From: Lasioglossum baleicum
Taxonomy: Eukaryota; Arthropoda; Insecta; Hymenoptera; Halictidae
Assembly (NCBI RefSeq): GCF_051020765.1
Contig: NC_134935.1
Location: 18,167,579 to 18,231,578 of the forward strand
Length of the DNA: 64,000 bases
Direction: 5' to 3'
Each line of letters begins with the position of its first letter. The stretch's first letter is position 1. The translations under genes and the position numbers were made by a program. Positions 36,901 through 48,371 of this stretch are shown here, piece by piece. The notes below the pieces were generated by a model that searched no databases, had not been told where the DNA came from, and saw only the letters and a list, made by a program, of their open reading frames with translations.

Positions 36901-39900
36901 CGCGCGTGTGTGTCAACTACCTTCCGGCCAAGTCGACAAGATGCACCTTGGAAACGGTCTCTGACGGCATGTTGCCTTCAGAGAGTCCGGCTTGCACGAA
37001 CGTTATTGTAAAAATTGCATGACTCCTGCTGCTCACGTCGTTCATGTTTGTGCTGGCCGTGGTTCTGTGCGTGTTACCTCTCACCATACATTCCTGCGAA
37101 ACCAAGAGAGGACTGTTAGAAATGTCTGGCTGGAAGCGGAAGGAGGGAACACACGTCCGTTTACCTGAATGTCTGAATAATCGTACACGAGGTGGCTGGA
37201 CAGGTCTTGGACATAAGGCCCCCTTTTAGGATGCTCCCGCACCCTGAGAGAATGAGACTGTGACTGGTCCAGTCGGAGCAAGTCTTTCACTCTCTCATTG
37301 TGTATTTCCAAGAAAGATACCTCGGTTCTGTACGACGCTCCGCTCTCTTTCCCCGCGGCCATTCTGGCGAACAGTGTCTTGCAGATCCGCGGTATCAATC
37401 CCTGAGCCTCCTGCAGATACATCAAACAAAACAGGATAAAATAAATAAAAATGCAACGACTGAAAACGAACAATGCCGTTTCGTACGTGGAAAACTCATA
37501 GAAATCGCTGGTCGAGTGAAAGTCGCGATCTAGTGTGTTTCACAATTGTACGATAATTCGCCGTGGCTTGCTGTAAAGGCAGACGCGATCAATCATAAGC
37601 TGCGCGTCCAACCATGATAATATGAAATCAGGTGTCAACAGACCTTGAATACTATCTTCAGCAAATAAGAAAGTCGCGGACAATTATAAAGATGGCAAGA
37701 ATTTTGTTCGCATGGTCTTGCATGGTAGACACACTAAACATACGGCAGTCTAAATAATTTGTGACTTTATTTATAGAGAATTTGGCAAGATGAACCGTGA
37801 ATTAAGTTGTACTATCGTGTGTTTATACTGTTGAGAATAATCAGACCGAGTTTCTACGCAATCGTGGAAGCACACACTGAACATTCAAACTTGAAAACTG
37901 TATCAATTAACGCTATAACTACCACACCAGTTAAAATGACTGGTTTTATAATTTTTACTTCTCATGTGTTAGATTTTTTCCCGCAATGACGGGGTGACTT
38001 TTACAGCAATAGCTAAAAGTCTAACATAATGAATTTTATTTTTGTTTAATTTATTCAGGATCAAAATAATCTTGTATCATCTCTACTTCCTTGGTTCTTT
38101 CCCTGTTGTAAATCACGGGAAAATCCTGTTTACCATTACGCGCGTTCGATGAAGTTCCCCGGCAATTATGAGGGTCAGTGTCATAAAAGCGTGCCTTCAA
38201 GTTTTGAAGAAAAAATAAAAGAAGGGTCCATGCTAGAAGATTACAACTACATAATTGTAAGGAAAATCGAAATAATGCGGCTCGACAACGCGACGCGTAC
38301 CCTCAGGAAAAAAACCCAGCTCATTTGGAGGTGCAGGTAGCGAATTAGCGAATACGCTGGCAACAAGGTGTCCTTAGGACTAGAGTTTACCTGAGCGATC
38401 ACTCTTCCAGGGACGCTTCAGAGATCTTTCAATAAATCGCACTCTTGGCGAACGGGTTCACCGTCAATAGTGGTTCTTATTTATCGCCCACACCGGTCAT
38501 CCCTTCATTTAACGATACGTTTAGTGAATAGCTTATTTTCTTAGTAGTATTTTCAAAGAAATATTCTATATATACAATAAACGTAAAAATATTCTATTAT
38601 CATGTATTTTTAAAGACCAGTCATTTTGACTAGTTTTGGTAGAAACAGCTTCGTCTTAACTGTTGGTAGTTCTAGTGTTAATTGTCCGCGAGCATCGCTC
38701 CCTGGAACCGCTACTACTGCCGCTACATCGAATCACTGTCGCCCGGAATTATGGTACAAGCGGCCGGATACAATAGTAATCCTACATGCAGAGACAAGTC
38801 GAAAAGAAGGAACATCTTCTTCTTTATTTGACGCATTGTTTTCGGAAAAATCGAGTTTGAAAATTCAGCGAATAGGCATCGACTGATGCGTCTGTTCGTG
38901 ACCCACCGGTTCTACTTCCTGTCGATACTAGGACGCGCGATTCCGACAGATCTTCAACCTCATTTTTCTCGAAAAAGAAGCGTCGAACAAGAAACTGTTA
39001 TTCCTTTTCCCCGGCTTGTTTCTGCACGTGAATTCGCCACCCGAACGCTTGTCCTGTGATTTCGGAGCCACGCTGTATAATTGGAATTAGAAGCAGTGAA
39101 CTGCTGAAAACTAATTTCAGCAGATGACCTTCTAATTATTTCGAGCGCGACAATGATGAACGTTTCGGAAATGATAACCGATGGACCCAGTAATAAATTT
39201 TTTAATGTTTTCGGCGCAACGGTTCGATCGTTTATTACGAATTATAAAGTAACTTTGCTAATTGTCAAACAAAATCAACGTTTCGATCCCAGTTTGGATC
39301 TTTTTCAAGATTTATTTGAATCGCGTCTGTAAATTAAATGGACCCGGTCTTCGGTAAAGCGAGAAACTACTTGTCTAGAATCTTACCGGTGTGCCCATCA
39401 TGGTAAAGGTCTTCCCAGACCCTGTCTGGCCGTAGGCAAAGACGCAGGCATTGTAGCCCTCGAAGGCACTTTCTATTACGTCCGTACCGAGATCATAGAA
39501 GACCTAAAACAGAAAACAAACACTGTAGCAACGTTTCCTTAGTTAGCTTAGTTCATTGACATAACACAGTCCATACGCGCGATTCAAGATGAAAAGGTAT
39601 GTTTTATCGTTTCTATCTTCACGGATGAAACCGGACACGCCTTGCGCATACACATGTACGAAGTGCGTTCATTGGCGGAGTAATTTTAATAGCGGTACAC
39701 CGCGTTCAAATGATTGTTGCCGCTTCTAACCGGTCAGCTTACCGCCAGACCGGCACGAATTATTTCACGTGCACATTCGCCAGAGTTTCAACGAGTCGTT
39801 AAATGCTTCGGAACGATTACAATATGATAGCATGCACGAGCGACTAAAAGTGAACCGCACGGTTGATCAAAATACGGTTATCTTTAACATTATACTGGAC

Positions 39901-42900
39901 CCCGGCTTTTAAGTTACACGCGAACAAGTGACGAAGCTGAGACACTTTATTGCTACATTTTTCCGGCATATAGAACGTGCTAAGACGTTGTTTAGATTAA
40001 TGAAGAATTGATTAAAACACTGGAAAATTCATCGAATTAAAATTTGTTCTTACGACAATGGCTGCTGTACTCGGTACAAACGTGCCGGTCTTCTATTTTA
40101 ATTCTGATTGTGGCTCATCGTCAAAGCGTTGCCGAATACGATTTTAGAAGTCGATCGATTTATCTATCGCCATAATTGAGATTAATTTTTAAGAGGTCAA
40201 CGTTTTTACTACTTGTATACAATAAAATATACATATACAGAGATATATATAGCGGTATATTCCATCACACACTTGTTTATTCCTAGAAATAGGTGTGGTT
40301 CAAGAATTCTAACAAAATTTATCAGAGAAATGTTCCAAATAAAAGTATATTAGTATTAAATGAAAAATTTATATAAAATTAAGATAGAGGAATTATTTTA
40401 ACTCTTAATGTATTATGATTAAATTATTGAATTCCTCCATGGGCACACTTATTTTAAAAAGTCTGACAAAATTCTGGGAAACTAATTCAAGTCTCTACTT
40501 TAACCCTTTGCACGCGAACACTATACTAGAATATGTCCATATTGAATACTGGACTAGAATATTTCCATTCCCTATGTTTTTTTTTAAATTTTATGAATAC
40601 GAAATTGGTATAATACTTCATACTGTTCATACAATACCTAAAGGTGTAAGTAATCGATTAGATACCGATATATTTGACAATGTAAACAATATTTTGAGTA
40701 ATGGTACTGCAATTTTTAGCGGCGTCTCAGAGTCACCATTCGAGTGCAAAGGGTTAATACTGTTATCAATAAAAAATACAAATTTTACGAATTAAATTCG
40801 AACAAATCATAGTGCCCCTCCTTTTCTTTTGAAAGCCATAAACCTCCCAGTGCGCTTACGGAGGGAGGGTTGACAATTTGTTTGAGAAAACGAAGCATAT
40901 CGTACCTCTTCCTGTGACGCATAGTTGTCGTCGTTTGTGTCGTAGGACCAATAGGAATGATCGAATGTGAAGTCTTTGTACTTCTCCCTGTCAATTTCTC
41001 TGCAACTACCCGGTGTCTGGAAAACAATAGTGTCAACTTTTATTCCAATATCTCAACAGATTAATGAACAATATTTTCTACAATTCAATTAATATCGGAC
41101 GATAAGGGGATAAAGTATTAATACATTTGCTAAGGGGACAAAACATTGCAGCATCGTCAGACAGCGGATTTTATGTGTTTATGGCACAAATGAGTAGGTG
41201 AAATTTAAAACAGTAAAAGCATTGGAAGAATTTAGAAATCCTGTTATATTATTTTCAACCAATTAGATATATTAACACTAACCCTACCGATCATCAAAAG
41301 TCACTGATTTGTATAGTATTATAAAAATAACAAGATTTTTTTATTTGTTTTGTGCGATTTTTATTATAATATATACTGGAGTAAAAAAATATCTATATAA
41401 ATGAAAATCAAATACTGTTCGTTGGTAAGCGCATCACTTGAGAACGGCTGGACCGATTTGGCTAAATCTTTTTCTAAAATGTTCGTATTAGTCGGAACTA
41501 GTATTCAATAAATTCCCATGAAAGCAACTTTACAATTTCAATAATTGTCAAATAAAAAATGTAGAATGGGTTTTTGACCCCTCTTGGTAGGTTTAGTGTT
41601 AAGGAAGAAAACAAATTTCTATTCCACTCCAGATTGTTGCAATTCACGTGGAAAATGTTTATTTTGCATAAAGGTCCGCTGTCGAAGCATCGTAATTGGC
41701 AGTGCCGGATTAAGCCAGCACAGGGCCCGTAGCAAATGTTATCACGAGGCCCTAGGGTTTGTATTAGGGCCGCTTGCGTGCGTTTTTTTATTTAGCAAAA
41801 AAATCGTTCATGTTTCGGCGCCTCTTCGATGAAGCGCCCGTGTGCGGGGCCCCTTAGCATTTGCTTCTTCTGCTACGGGGCTTAATCCGGCCCTGGCAAT
41901 TGGCGATTAGCAGATTTCAACATTTTCAACCGAGGATCGAGGTCTGATCATTCGCTCACAACGCAGTCATGCTACCGCGCCATCGACCGACAGAGATTTT
42001 GATCTCGTGTTGGACGTACCCGTCACAGCGTTATTCTTGAAACGGATCGTCCGATTCGACGAAAGAAATCTTATTGTTAATATTAGCGAACGATGGTCTG
42101 CACGATGACAGAAGGAAGCTCGCACCGCTTGCAAGTGACCGGCGAATCACACAGCCGTTATGTCACGTGCATTCGTTAGGCTGCATCCCGCATAACTAAT
42201 CGCGGACTATCGAGAGCCAGACAGCGATATTACGCAACAAAGCGAACGGCCAATTAAAAAGTAAAACTCCTTATGTTTGCCCATCATGCAACCCGCAATA
42301 AGCGCGAGAGCTAAGGTGAGGATCATTATCGTTCGAGAGCTGCGCTCAGTGTGCTCAATGCAGCAAGAAATTCGAGGTTCTCAATGGAACGTTGCTACGT
42401 GCTCGAGTCGTCGCGGCACTTAATTCCACGAAACTGTCGGTTCTGCCTTCGCTCTGCCTTCGTTTTCGCTCGCTTTCCTTGCACGTCGAATCGAACAACG
42501 CCAATACCCATCATTCGAAAAAAGAAAATTGATTTCCACAAGCTGGCATAAACTTGGAAAGTTAACAACCACGTAAATCGATCAATACGCGAACAAAGCA
42601 ACTTTTTTTCACTACCCTTCTAGGAGAACGAAAATTTACTCTTCAAGGACGATGTCTGTGCATCGTACCGATTCATTATTGTGTGCTTTCTACACTTTCA
42701 GGATTGCTGTGAGCACGGTGCGAATTTTATGCATTTGTAACAACAATGAATAGATGAAATACGAAACAGTAAGACATTTAAAGAAGTTAAACGTCCTGTG
42801 TATTGTTTCCAACTCTGCGAAATGATCGAAAAAAGGAATAAATGTCTATGCAGACAATTTTTATACAAAATACAAATTTTCTGTATTTGTTGCGAGGCAC

Positions 42901-45784
42901 AAGAACCAGTTAGGAATTTCATTCTTTGTGAAAACATTTGAGTAGATTGAAAATGATGTGTTGACGTCCTTCGACCTTTCTACCGTTTCAAAACACATCT
43001 ATTTACGTGTATTTAGATTATGGTATCGTCTGTAAAATTGGTCAGCGTCGGTCATATACATAGGTAGAAAGAGTTGACAGTCAATCGTCTTTCCTGTTGA
43101 CGAATTTAAACGAAAATACTAAATGTTTGATTTAAAACTGTAAACCAAATTCGAAAGTTCGGAGTATGGAAGCACACCCATTAATCTGATAAGTAGACTG
43201 CGGAACTTTATGCAAAATAAAAAATGTTTTCATTGATTGTAAGACACAGGAGACAAATAAAAATTTCATTCTTCTTTTAATTATCTTATTAAGGTGAAAC
43301 TAATACACTGGTAGCCTTAAATCATTTACTATCTTCACTGTTTTAAATTGTACGTAACCATTTTTGACATAAATGCATAAAATCCGCAGTCTACTGATAA
43401 GTTTATAAATAGTACAATCAAATTAATTCACAATACATCAATGCCGTAATTACATAAACGGTTTACAACGGTTAAGGTAATTACCGAGCGGCTACTTTTT
43501 ATGTACCGACGGTATTGCTACAGAAAATAACATTTTATTTAGCTCCTTTATCCCGAAGCACGTTTATGGAGATGGGAATTTGCATAAATACACGCATTCC
43601 AGAAATCACCGCGGTAAAGGTTGTTCCACGAACGACGCAACATCTTTCAATTGTATATTTCAAAGTATTTTAACCGACCGATTTCAAAGCGAATAATGAG
43701 GAATTACGTAGAACAGTGATTTCTTATTATATCGTTGAGTCATTCGGGGAGGGAAGGGAAAAGGTGACTCAGTTGGTTGTAAACCAAATAGAATAGGATT
43801 TCTGTCAGGGTTATGTGGCAAATAGATTGAACGGTGTTGAACAGTTTTTTCATATATCTGCTCCAGTGGACCATGCTTGGATTCGTTGTTGTGCCCTCTG
43901 TGTTTCTATCCGGACGAAACGTGCGTCAGCGACGATAGGATTGGTCCAGACAGACAGTCCAGGATTGGTCCAGAAACGATTTTCGCACTTTCTCCGATCA
44001 GATGACGTGCCGTTCGCTATCTCGGTCAGAGATTTCTCGCTTGACAAGCGTGGATATCAATGACGTAACGGGAAACAACAAATAAACTCAGCTGGATGAA
44101 GATACTACAGTTCACGGGCAACAAAGTTGTAGTCCGGATACCGTTTAATCGGTCAATAGCCGACATCGTACCGTCAGAATTTATGACACAGTTTCGAGCG
44201 CCAAAGCGGTTCAGCCAGTTGGGGCTTGGCGAAACATTGTTTCGCACAGTAAATACTGCATCCTTTAGAAAGAAAATATCGAAATTGGCCGCAATAAATA
44301 TTCTATCAGAGAATTTGGAAGCAGTAATATACTTCAAGGCTCCGGAACGTAACAATAAATACTTTTATTGTCAAGCTATTTAGCTTAGCTGGCAGAGACT
44401 GTGATCGTTTTGAGTTGCATACACACGCAATTGCACTTAAATGGAAAATAAACATAATTCTTGCATTTAAAATATTCAAACGTCTAAAAGATTAAAACGT
44501 ACATGCATGTATATTACTAGCCGAAGTTTGGCTCTCGAATATTTGAAAATATTACTTTATTCGGCAACAGTATAGCTTCTAGCATTTTCGATGTAATTTT
44601 GCGTTGAAATTTTGCTCCGCGCGGAAGGTAGATTGGCGGTCAACGGTAATTCGGTACAAATGAAACGGCGATGGAAAAAAAAGACGGGGGAGAAAATGGC
44701 AAAAAAGGATAGTGCTACGGTAGAAATCTTTTTAGAAAGTCTGTTCGTTCGTGATCGTTAAGGACGAAGCTCGAGATTGGCAGGAGTCGCTTCGTCGTGG
44801 ACAGTGCGCCAAGTAAGTATGTATGCATACATATGTGGCGGCTACCTCCTACGCTCGCCAGCAGATGGACAAATAGTCAAGACCTTTCCCGCTACTACCT
44901 GATCCGTCACCGATCCCCATATATACCGTCCTGAACCGCATCCGACACTCCAGCTTCTAAGGCAGGGCCCACTATCAAGCCTTACCAACGAATAAGGCCC
45001 TCTAGCGAGCCTAGGGCGAAAATATATGCTCCCTTTCCTTTTCCTTCCTTCTCTCTCTCTCTCACAGACACACACACACACGTCAGTCGCCGCTAAACAT
45101 ACTACATTACAAAGGCAGCATTTAACCTTAATAAGCAGCGGTTTTGTGTAACGTTTGAAACGATTGCTTTTGAACGGTACGGTACCTTGGTGTTGAAAAT
45201 TCGTGTTTTCTTGCCGTCCATTTGCACAATCATCTTCGCGTTCATCGCCAGTTCCCTGCAATACAAATCGGAGCAGGTTCACGCACATAGCTCGAGCACA
45301 CTTGGACATTTTTGGTAATGATTCGTCCGATCACGATCCGTTACGGGAATATGAGCGTAGGTTCGATAGAGCAAAGGGCGGAGAACAAGGAGAAACACGA
45401 GAAATGCGGGGTCGAATGACAGCAGGTGGCAGAATCTTGTCGCACGGTCGTGTCACGTCGCACCAGGGTCGATTGATAGCATACGATTGATCGTACGACC
45501 AAGTTCTCGAGTTTACCTCGACGATCCCGAATTCGCGAACCCGTTCATTACCGAACAAAATCATTTCCCAAACACTATCATAGGGATTTGGTGTCGGGCC
45601 TTGACAAACCGCTCAATCGACCAAGGGTCGAGCAAGTTGTTGACACGACCGGAAGATGTATACTGAATGAAACCGTCCGATTCGCGATACGTTGGTGTGG
45701 AACGTTCGAAATAATCACTGGTTGTATTGACACGCACCTTTTGTTAAAGGGACGAACCCTCACGGCTACCTTCACCGAAGCCAT
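27966..45784 (-). CDS. KIF16B: Kinesin-3 motor with FHA and PX domains (KIF16B/Klp98A type)
   Basis: Plus-end microtubule motor that moves PI3P-positive early endosomes. I read 16 coding exons on the minus strand: 45,738-45,784; 45,186-45,255; 40,906-41,016; 39,387-39,503; 37,165-37,410; 36,921-37,093; 36,202-36,607; 35,433-35,717; 34,892-35,305; 34,306-34,503; 30,833-30,907; 30,511-30,612; 29,835-29,972; 28,635-29,678; 28,296-28,565; 27,966-28,211. They join without a frame break into 1,313 residues, close to human KIF16B. The motor begins MASVKVAVRVRPFNKR; P-loop GQTGSGKT 101-108, switch I NDVSSRSH 215-222, switch II DLAGSE 251-256. The neck leads to an FHA domain (about 486-560, ending GCIILLGRNNMFRYNDP). 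Coiled coil spans about 600-800 and a Ser/Glu-rich linker 800-1140. A C-terminal PX domain (about 1160-1290) contains RRYRRFREL, the PI3P-binding signature. The exon ending at 36,202 uses a GC donor. The exon 30,833-30,907 is the least certain. Its introns are full of MITEs. Confidence 0.95.
31172..31739. mobile_element. Palindromic deletion derivative of a mariner-type element
   Basis: Flanked by TA. Inverted ends read CAGGGTCTGTCCGGAAAGTA and its complement. The right half (about 31,438-31,670, plus) encodes the C-terminus of a mariner transposase: PPYSPDLSPADFFLFPKIKN carries the DD34D-type PDLSPxD signature, then AWKSRWKKCIDAQGSYFEEI and a stop. The left half (about 31,245-31,366, minus) encodes a diverged second copy of the same tail (AWKSRWQKCVDAQESYFEEI). 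The element is therefore two 3' halves joined head to head, with the N-terminus and first catalytic Asp lost. It cannot make a transposase. It sits in a kinesin intron. Confidence 0.85.
33141..33755. repeat. 615-bp near-perfect palindrome, TA-flanked foldback element
   Basis: Begins CAGTCAGCGGCAATATTAAG and ends with the complement, flanked by TA. The two arms, each about 290 bases, agree at roughly nine positions in ten along their whole length and are separated by only some tens of bases around 33,430-33,460. No ORF of note. This is a Tc1/mariner-type foldback in a kinesin intron; transcribed with the gene it would fold into a very long hairpin. Confidence 0.9.
33765..33840. repeat. Small inverted repeat beside the long palindrome
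   Basis: ATATGTTACGGTAAATGT (33,767-33,784) is complemented by ACATTTACCGTAACATAT (33,822-33,839) around a ~37-base loop, immediately next to the long palindrome. It may be a second tiny foldback element. Confidence 0.75.
34623..34824. repeat. hAT-type MITE in kinesin intron
   Basis: Probable 8-base target duplication GGTAAATA / GGTAAGTA. Inverted ends GGGTGTGCGAGAATCC.. and ..GGGTCTTCGCACGTCCC, with the internal palindromic core CCGAAATATCGGGTCGG repeated in inverse at the right end. Eight-base duplications and GTGCGA-type ends suggest a hAT MITE. Confidence 0.7.
37907..38681. repeat. Piggybac-type MITE (TTAACRCTA..CTACC family), 775 bp
   Basis: Starts TTAACGCTATAACTACC and ends with the complement of TTAACACTAGAACTACC; TTAA on both sides. 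Subterminal AAAATGACTGG / CCAGTCATTTT blocks also pair. Same family as the nested element at 41,272-41,602 and the fragment near 1,089. In a kinesin intron; no coding capacity seen. Confidence 0.7.
40500..40757. repeat. Piggybac-type MITE (TTAA-CCCTTTGCAC family)
   Basis: TTAA-CCCTTTGCACGCGAA at the left and TTCGAGTGCAAAGGG-TTAA at the right. It lies in the kinesin intron just before the 40,906-41,016 exon. Related ends occur at 46,488-46,724 and 56,770. Confidence 0.85.
41158..41690 (+). repeat. GACTGCGG MITE copy split by a nested TTAA element
   Basis: Left part (41,158-41,271) has AGCGGATTTTATG, AAATGAGTAGGTG and ATTTAAAACAGT; right part (41,603-41,690) has TGTTGCAATTCACG, TTTATTTTGCATAAAGGTCC and GCTGTCG. 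Together they match the complete copies at 43,196 and 50,022. The interruption is a separate element with its own ends. Confidence 0.75.
41272..41602. repeat. Nested piggyBac-type MITE (TTAACACTAxxxCTACC)
   Basis: TTAACACTAACCCTACC on the left and GGTAGGTTTAGTGTTAA on the right, inserted in the TTAA near the middle of another MITE copy. It is thus younger than its host. Confidence 0.85.
41700..41895. repeat. hAT-type MITE (CAGTGCCGGATTAAG)
   Basis: Ends CAGTGCCGGATTAAGCC and GGCTTAATCCGGCCCTG; 8-base flanks GTAATTGG and GCAATTGG are a near-perfect target duplication. It abuts the MITE copy at 41,158-41,690. Confidence 0.85.
43196..43391 (-). repeat. Complete GACTGCGG MITE copy
   Basis: TA-GACTGCGGAACTTTATGC at the left and GCATAAAATCCGCAGTC-TA at the right, 196 bases. 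Reference copy for the most frequent repeat family in the window; TA flanks and no coding capacity. Confidence 0.85.
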
Positions 45785-46200
45785 GGCTATGCGGAGCGCA
45801 TGGACTGCTCAGGGGTACGGTACACCGTATATCTTTCTCACAAAACTTCTCGGTTTTCGGCTCGCGTTACGCGAATACCAAGCTCGTTGCGACGCTACGC
45901 AGACAAGGCATCGTCGACAGGCCCCGCCGTGCTCCGAAACGTCGTCGTCGTCGTCGCGGTTCACACACGCCGACCAACATCGTCCTTAACACGCTCTCGA
46001 CAGACGGACGACTGCTGGCGAGCCGAGCCGCCGCCGTCCGAGACACAAAAATTGCGTGTCCGCGCATGCGCGTACCCGCGCGGATCCCCAATTTCAAGTG
46101 ATCAGCACATTTACTCCATTTACTCGTTGCTCGTGACGGCGCGCGGCGCGGCGAGCAGAAAACGCGCGGACGCTGAACAGAAAAAAAAACGCTGATGCCG
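45785..46200 (-). promoter_or_regulatory. CpG-rich 5' flank of the kinesin gene
   Basis: The 400 bases upstream of the kinesin start codon are GC- and CpG-rich (runs such as CGTCGTCGTCGTCG and CCGCCGCCGTCCG), unlike the AT-rich surroundings. Likely 5' UTR and promoter. No TATA box was seen, which fits a broadly expressed gene. Confidence 0.45.
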
Positions 46201-46391
46201 AGAGCGCGGAAAGAAGCTAGAGAAAGGGAGACTAAACCAAACTTGGCTAACATTTCCGCGAAATATAGTCCGAATCTTATGGAAAATGTTAGACGCTATC
46301 CCTGTGGTAAACGTTCTGTAAGACGTTGCCGTTTTCACCCTTCTATGGTGATTGCGGGACTATGTGACTAACGTAACTTCTGTAATTACTA

Positions 46392-46807
46392 GACTACGGA
46401 TTTTTATGCATTTATGAAGAAATTAACTGCATGAAAATATAAAAAATCTAAGAATATTGTTATGTTGTTTTCAACGTAGAAAAACTATTAACACTTTGTT
46501 GCCAACAACTGCCTATTATTATTTGAAATTTACTTCATAGTTTCTTGACTTCTACTTACTTTAAACAATTTTGTTTACTAATTATAGTAAATGTAGCTCT
46601 CAAACTTTGTTGTAATTTATATTTGTGGAAGTTATATTTGCTTTCAGCAAGAAAATAAGACTTCACTAAATAAAGCAAGAACCAAATCCATATAAAAACA
46701 CGTTTTAGGAGTGCAAAGGGTTAAGGGATGAAATGAACTTTTATTTGACTACTGCTTTCTCCACAATCGATGCAGAATATATTTGTTTTGCACGAAGATC
46801 CGTAGTC
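46392..46807 (+). repeat. GACTGCGG MITE copy split by a second nested TTAA element
   Basis: TA-GACTACGGATTTTTATGC at the left and GATCCGTAGTC-TA at the right. A TTAA-flanked element (46,488-46,724; ends ACACTTTGTTGCC and GGAGTGCAAAGGG) sits in its middle. The host's halves match the complete copies. Confidence 0.8.
46488..46724. repeat. Nested piggyBac-type MITE (..GTGCAAAGGG-TTAA)
   Basis: TTAACACTTTGTTGCC on the left and GGAGTGCAAAGGGTTAA on the right. Its right end belongs to the CCCTTTGCAC family seen at 40,500-40,757. It occupies the central TTAA of the host MITE. Confidence 0.75.
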
Positions 46808-47944
46808 TAGTAATTATCATTTTATTGGAATCAAATATATATATTGGCATTGCTTATTTTCACGCCTATTTTAAAATATTGAGCGAGTTTCTTGCAAAAT
46901 TGATTGCATAAGTGTAAAATAAAAATTGTTACGTCTGTGATGTTCGGGTCATTGTAACCTGTAACGCAACAACGTCAGCAAAATTTGTCAAAATGAATAA
47001 GTAAATAAATAAATAAACGAAAATCAATACACTGAGACTGCGTGGAGCTTCTGCGATTTACAGCTTGTTTAGCGATTGAATTTCGTGTTTTGTTTTGTCT
47101 GCGACCTCGCACTTTTTCGCCAATACCGCGTGTATTCCAAGCAAACATGCAAAATATACAACACAATCACCGAGAAAACGACCTGAACAAAATCAAGAAT
47201 CGCGTGCTAACCTTATCTAAATCTACGTAATTTTTCGAATTGTTTTGGTTGACGCATACGATGAATAAGAATGTTAATCCTCGCTGAAAGACTGCCGGGT
47301 CTGGTTGACCCGACTTTTGTTGTGGTCGCTCGACCGCGACAGATACTCCAATCTATTTCTAATTCTATTTTTAATTCTTATGTCAAAATACTAATACGAA
47401 TAAATAATTTTCTATAGAAAAATGTTATCGCATTGTTGCTATGGAGCAGTGACAAACACAAATTTTGTATTTATAACTTTCGAAATGTGTGCGAATAAGA
47501 GACTTGCATGTCCAAGGGTTAAACAAAGTAGTGAAAAGACAGCAATGATCTGTTATCATATGATCTGACGTATCTGATTTAATTTTATGATTTATATTGT
47601 TTTATCTTATTTGATACGATGTAAGGATTCTGATAAAAGCAAATACACTGACAAATTGCGCGATAAGTAAGATATGGTATAGGCGAGATAGGATAGAAGG
47701 AATCGGACACGGAAACTGCGAAAAAAAGAAAAGGACGGTGGAACAGGTTTTGTATTCCCCTTCTACGGAATGTGACGTCACTACAGGATCGGTTGGTGGT
47801 AAAGCAGTTGCGGAGAGTGAACGGAGAGATGGCGAGCCGCCCACGCAGCAAACCGACGGAGCTAAATCAAATGCTTTGCGGTTTCTCTAGCGCGTAACGG
47901 CGGTTGTACGGGGAATTCGTGTCGTTTTGTTATCCAGCTGGAGA

Positions 47945-48151
47945 TTACGCATCATCGGTGGGCACGGATCCAGGACAAGAGTGTAGAATCGTGGCTACCT
48001 GCCTACCGTGTCGTTTCGTAAATAGAAAACAAATGTCATAGACGGCGCTAAACTCTTGATCGGCGCTGACACCGTGCAGGTCGATGGACCGTTTCAAAAT
48101 TTTGGCATAACCTCGTAAATGAGCAGATCTTATTGCATCTTGCGTATTCAT
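47945..48151 (-). CDS. Small ORF B of a candidate two-cistron transcript, unknown
   Basis: A 68-codon ORF from ATG (48,149-48,151) to TAA. I do not recognise it. It begins MNTQDAIRSAHLRGYAKILK, is moderately basic at the N-terminus, and contains a hydrophobic/aromatic stretch FSAVYDICFLFTKRHG followed by TILHSCPGS. No signal peptide or membrane helix is evident. Its start has A at -3, a good context, and lies 25 bases after the stop of ORF A in a different frame. Codons look like those of real genes in the window (balanced, few rare AT-rich runs). Either the second cistron of one mRNA or an independent small gene; chance cannot be excluded. Confidence 0.4.
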   Translation of the reverse strand: MNTQDAIRSAHLRGYAKILKRSIDLHGVSADQEFSAVYDICFLFTKRHGRQVATILHSCPGSVPTDDA

Positions 48152-48176
48152 TCTTGCCCGGCAGACCTCCTACGAT

Positions 48177-48371
48177 TTAACTATCTGCCAGGAACGGGTT
48201 CAGCAACTCTCCCGTGAGCCTGCGCGTAATTTGTCGCGAGCTGAACTGGCAAGGTCCGTGGCCAACGGCATAAACACCGTCTGGCTCCCCTTCTTCACGC
48301 AACTCTCTCGCCGCCTGTGCTAAATTCAGTGCCTGTTGCACTTCTACATGCGAATTTACGTGGGTGACCAT
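48177..48371 (-). CDS. Small ORF A of a candidate two-cistron transcript, unknown
   Basis: A 64-codon ORF from ATG (48,369-48,371) to TAA (48,177-48,179), with an in-frame stop five codons upstream fixing the start. Not recognised. Residues about 7-27 (SHVEVQQALNLAQAARELREE) should form an acidic amphipathic helix; then GEPDGVYAVGHGPCQF, and a basic SSRQITRRLTGELLNPFL helix. Such regular heptad-like composition is unlike the chance ORFs around it. Context at the ATG is weak at -3 (T) with G at +4. Downstream ORF B follows after 25 bases, close enough for reinitiation or for a frameshifted single ancestor. Confidence 0.4.
   Translation of the reverse strand: MVTHVNSHVEVQQALNLAQAARELREEGEPDGVYAVGHGPCQFSSRQITRRLTGELLNPFLADS

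Larger units (their letters stand above)
46201..47944. other. Intergenic stretch upstream of kinesin
   Basis: No supported gene. It contains a split MITE (46,392-46,807). The part next to 47,944 is probably the 3' UTR of the two-ORF transcript on the minus strand. Confidence 0.4.

Noticed and set aside
44096..44383. 95-codon plus ORF in a kinesin intron with normal-looking composition
   Set aside because: It has an opposite-strand ORF of similar length, no known motif, and no splice sites in the kinesin frame; possibly a relic of a transposon ORF but not supportable.
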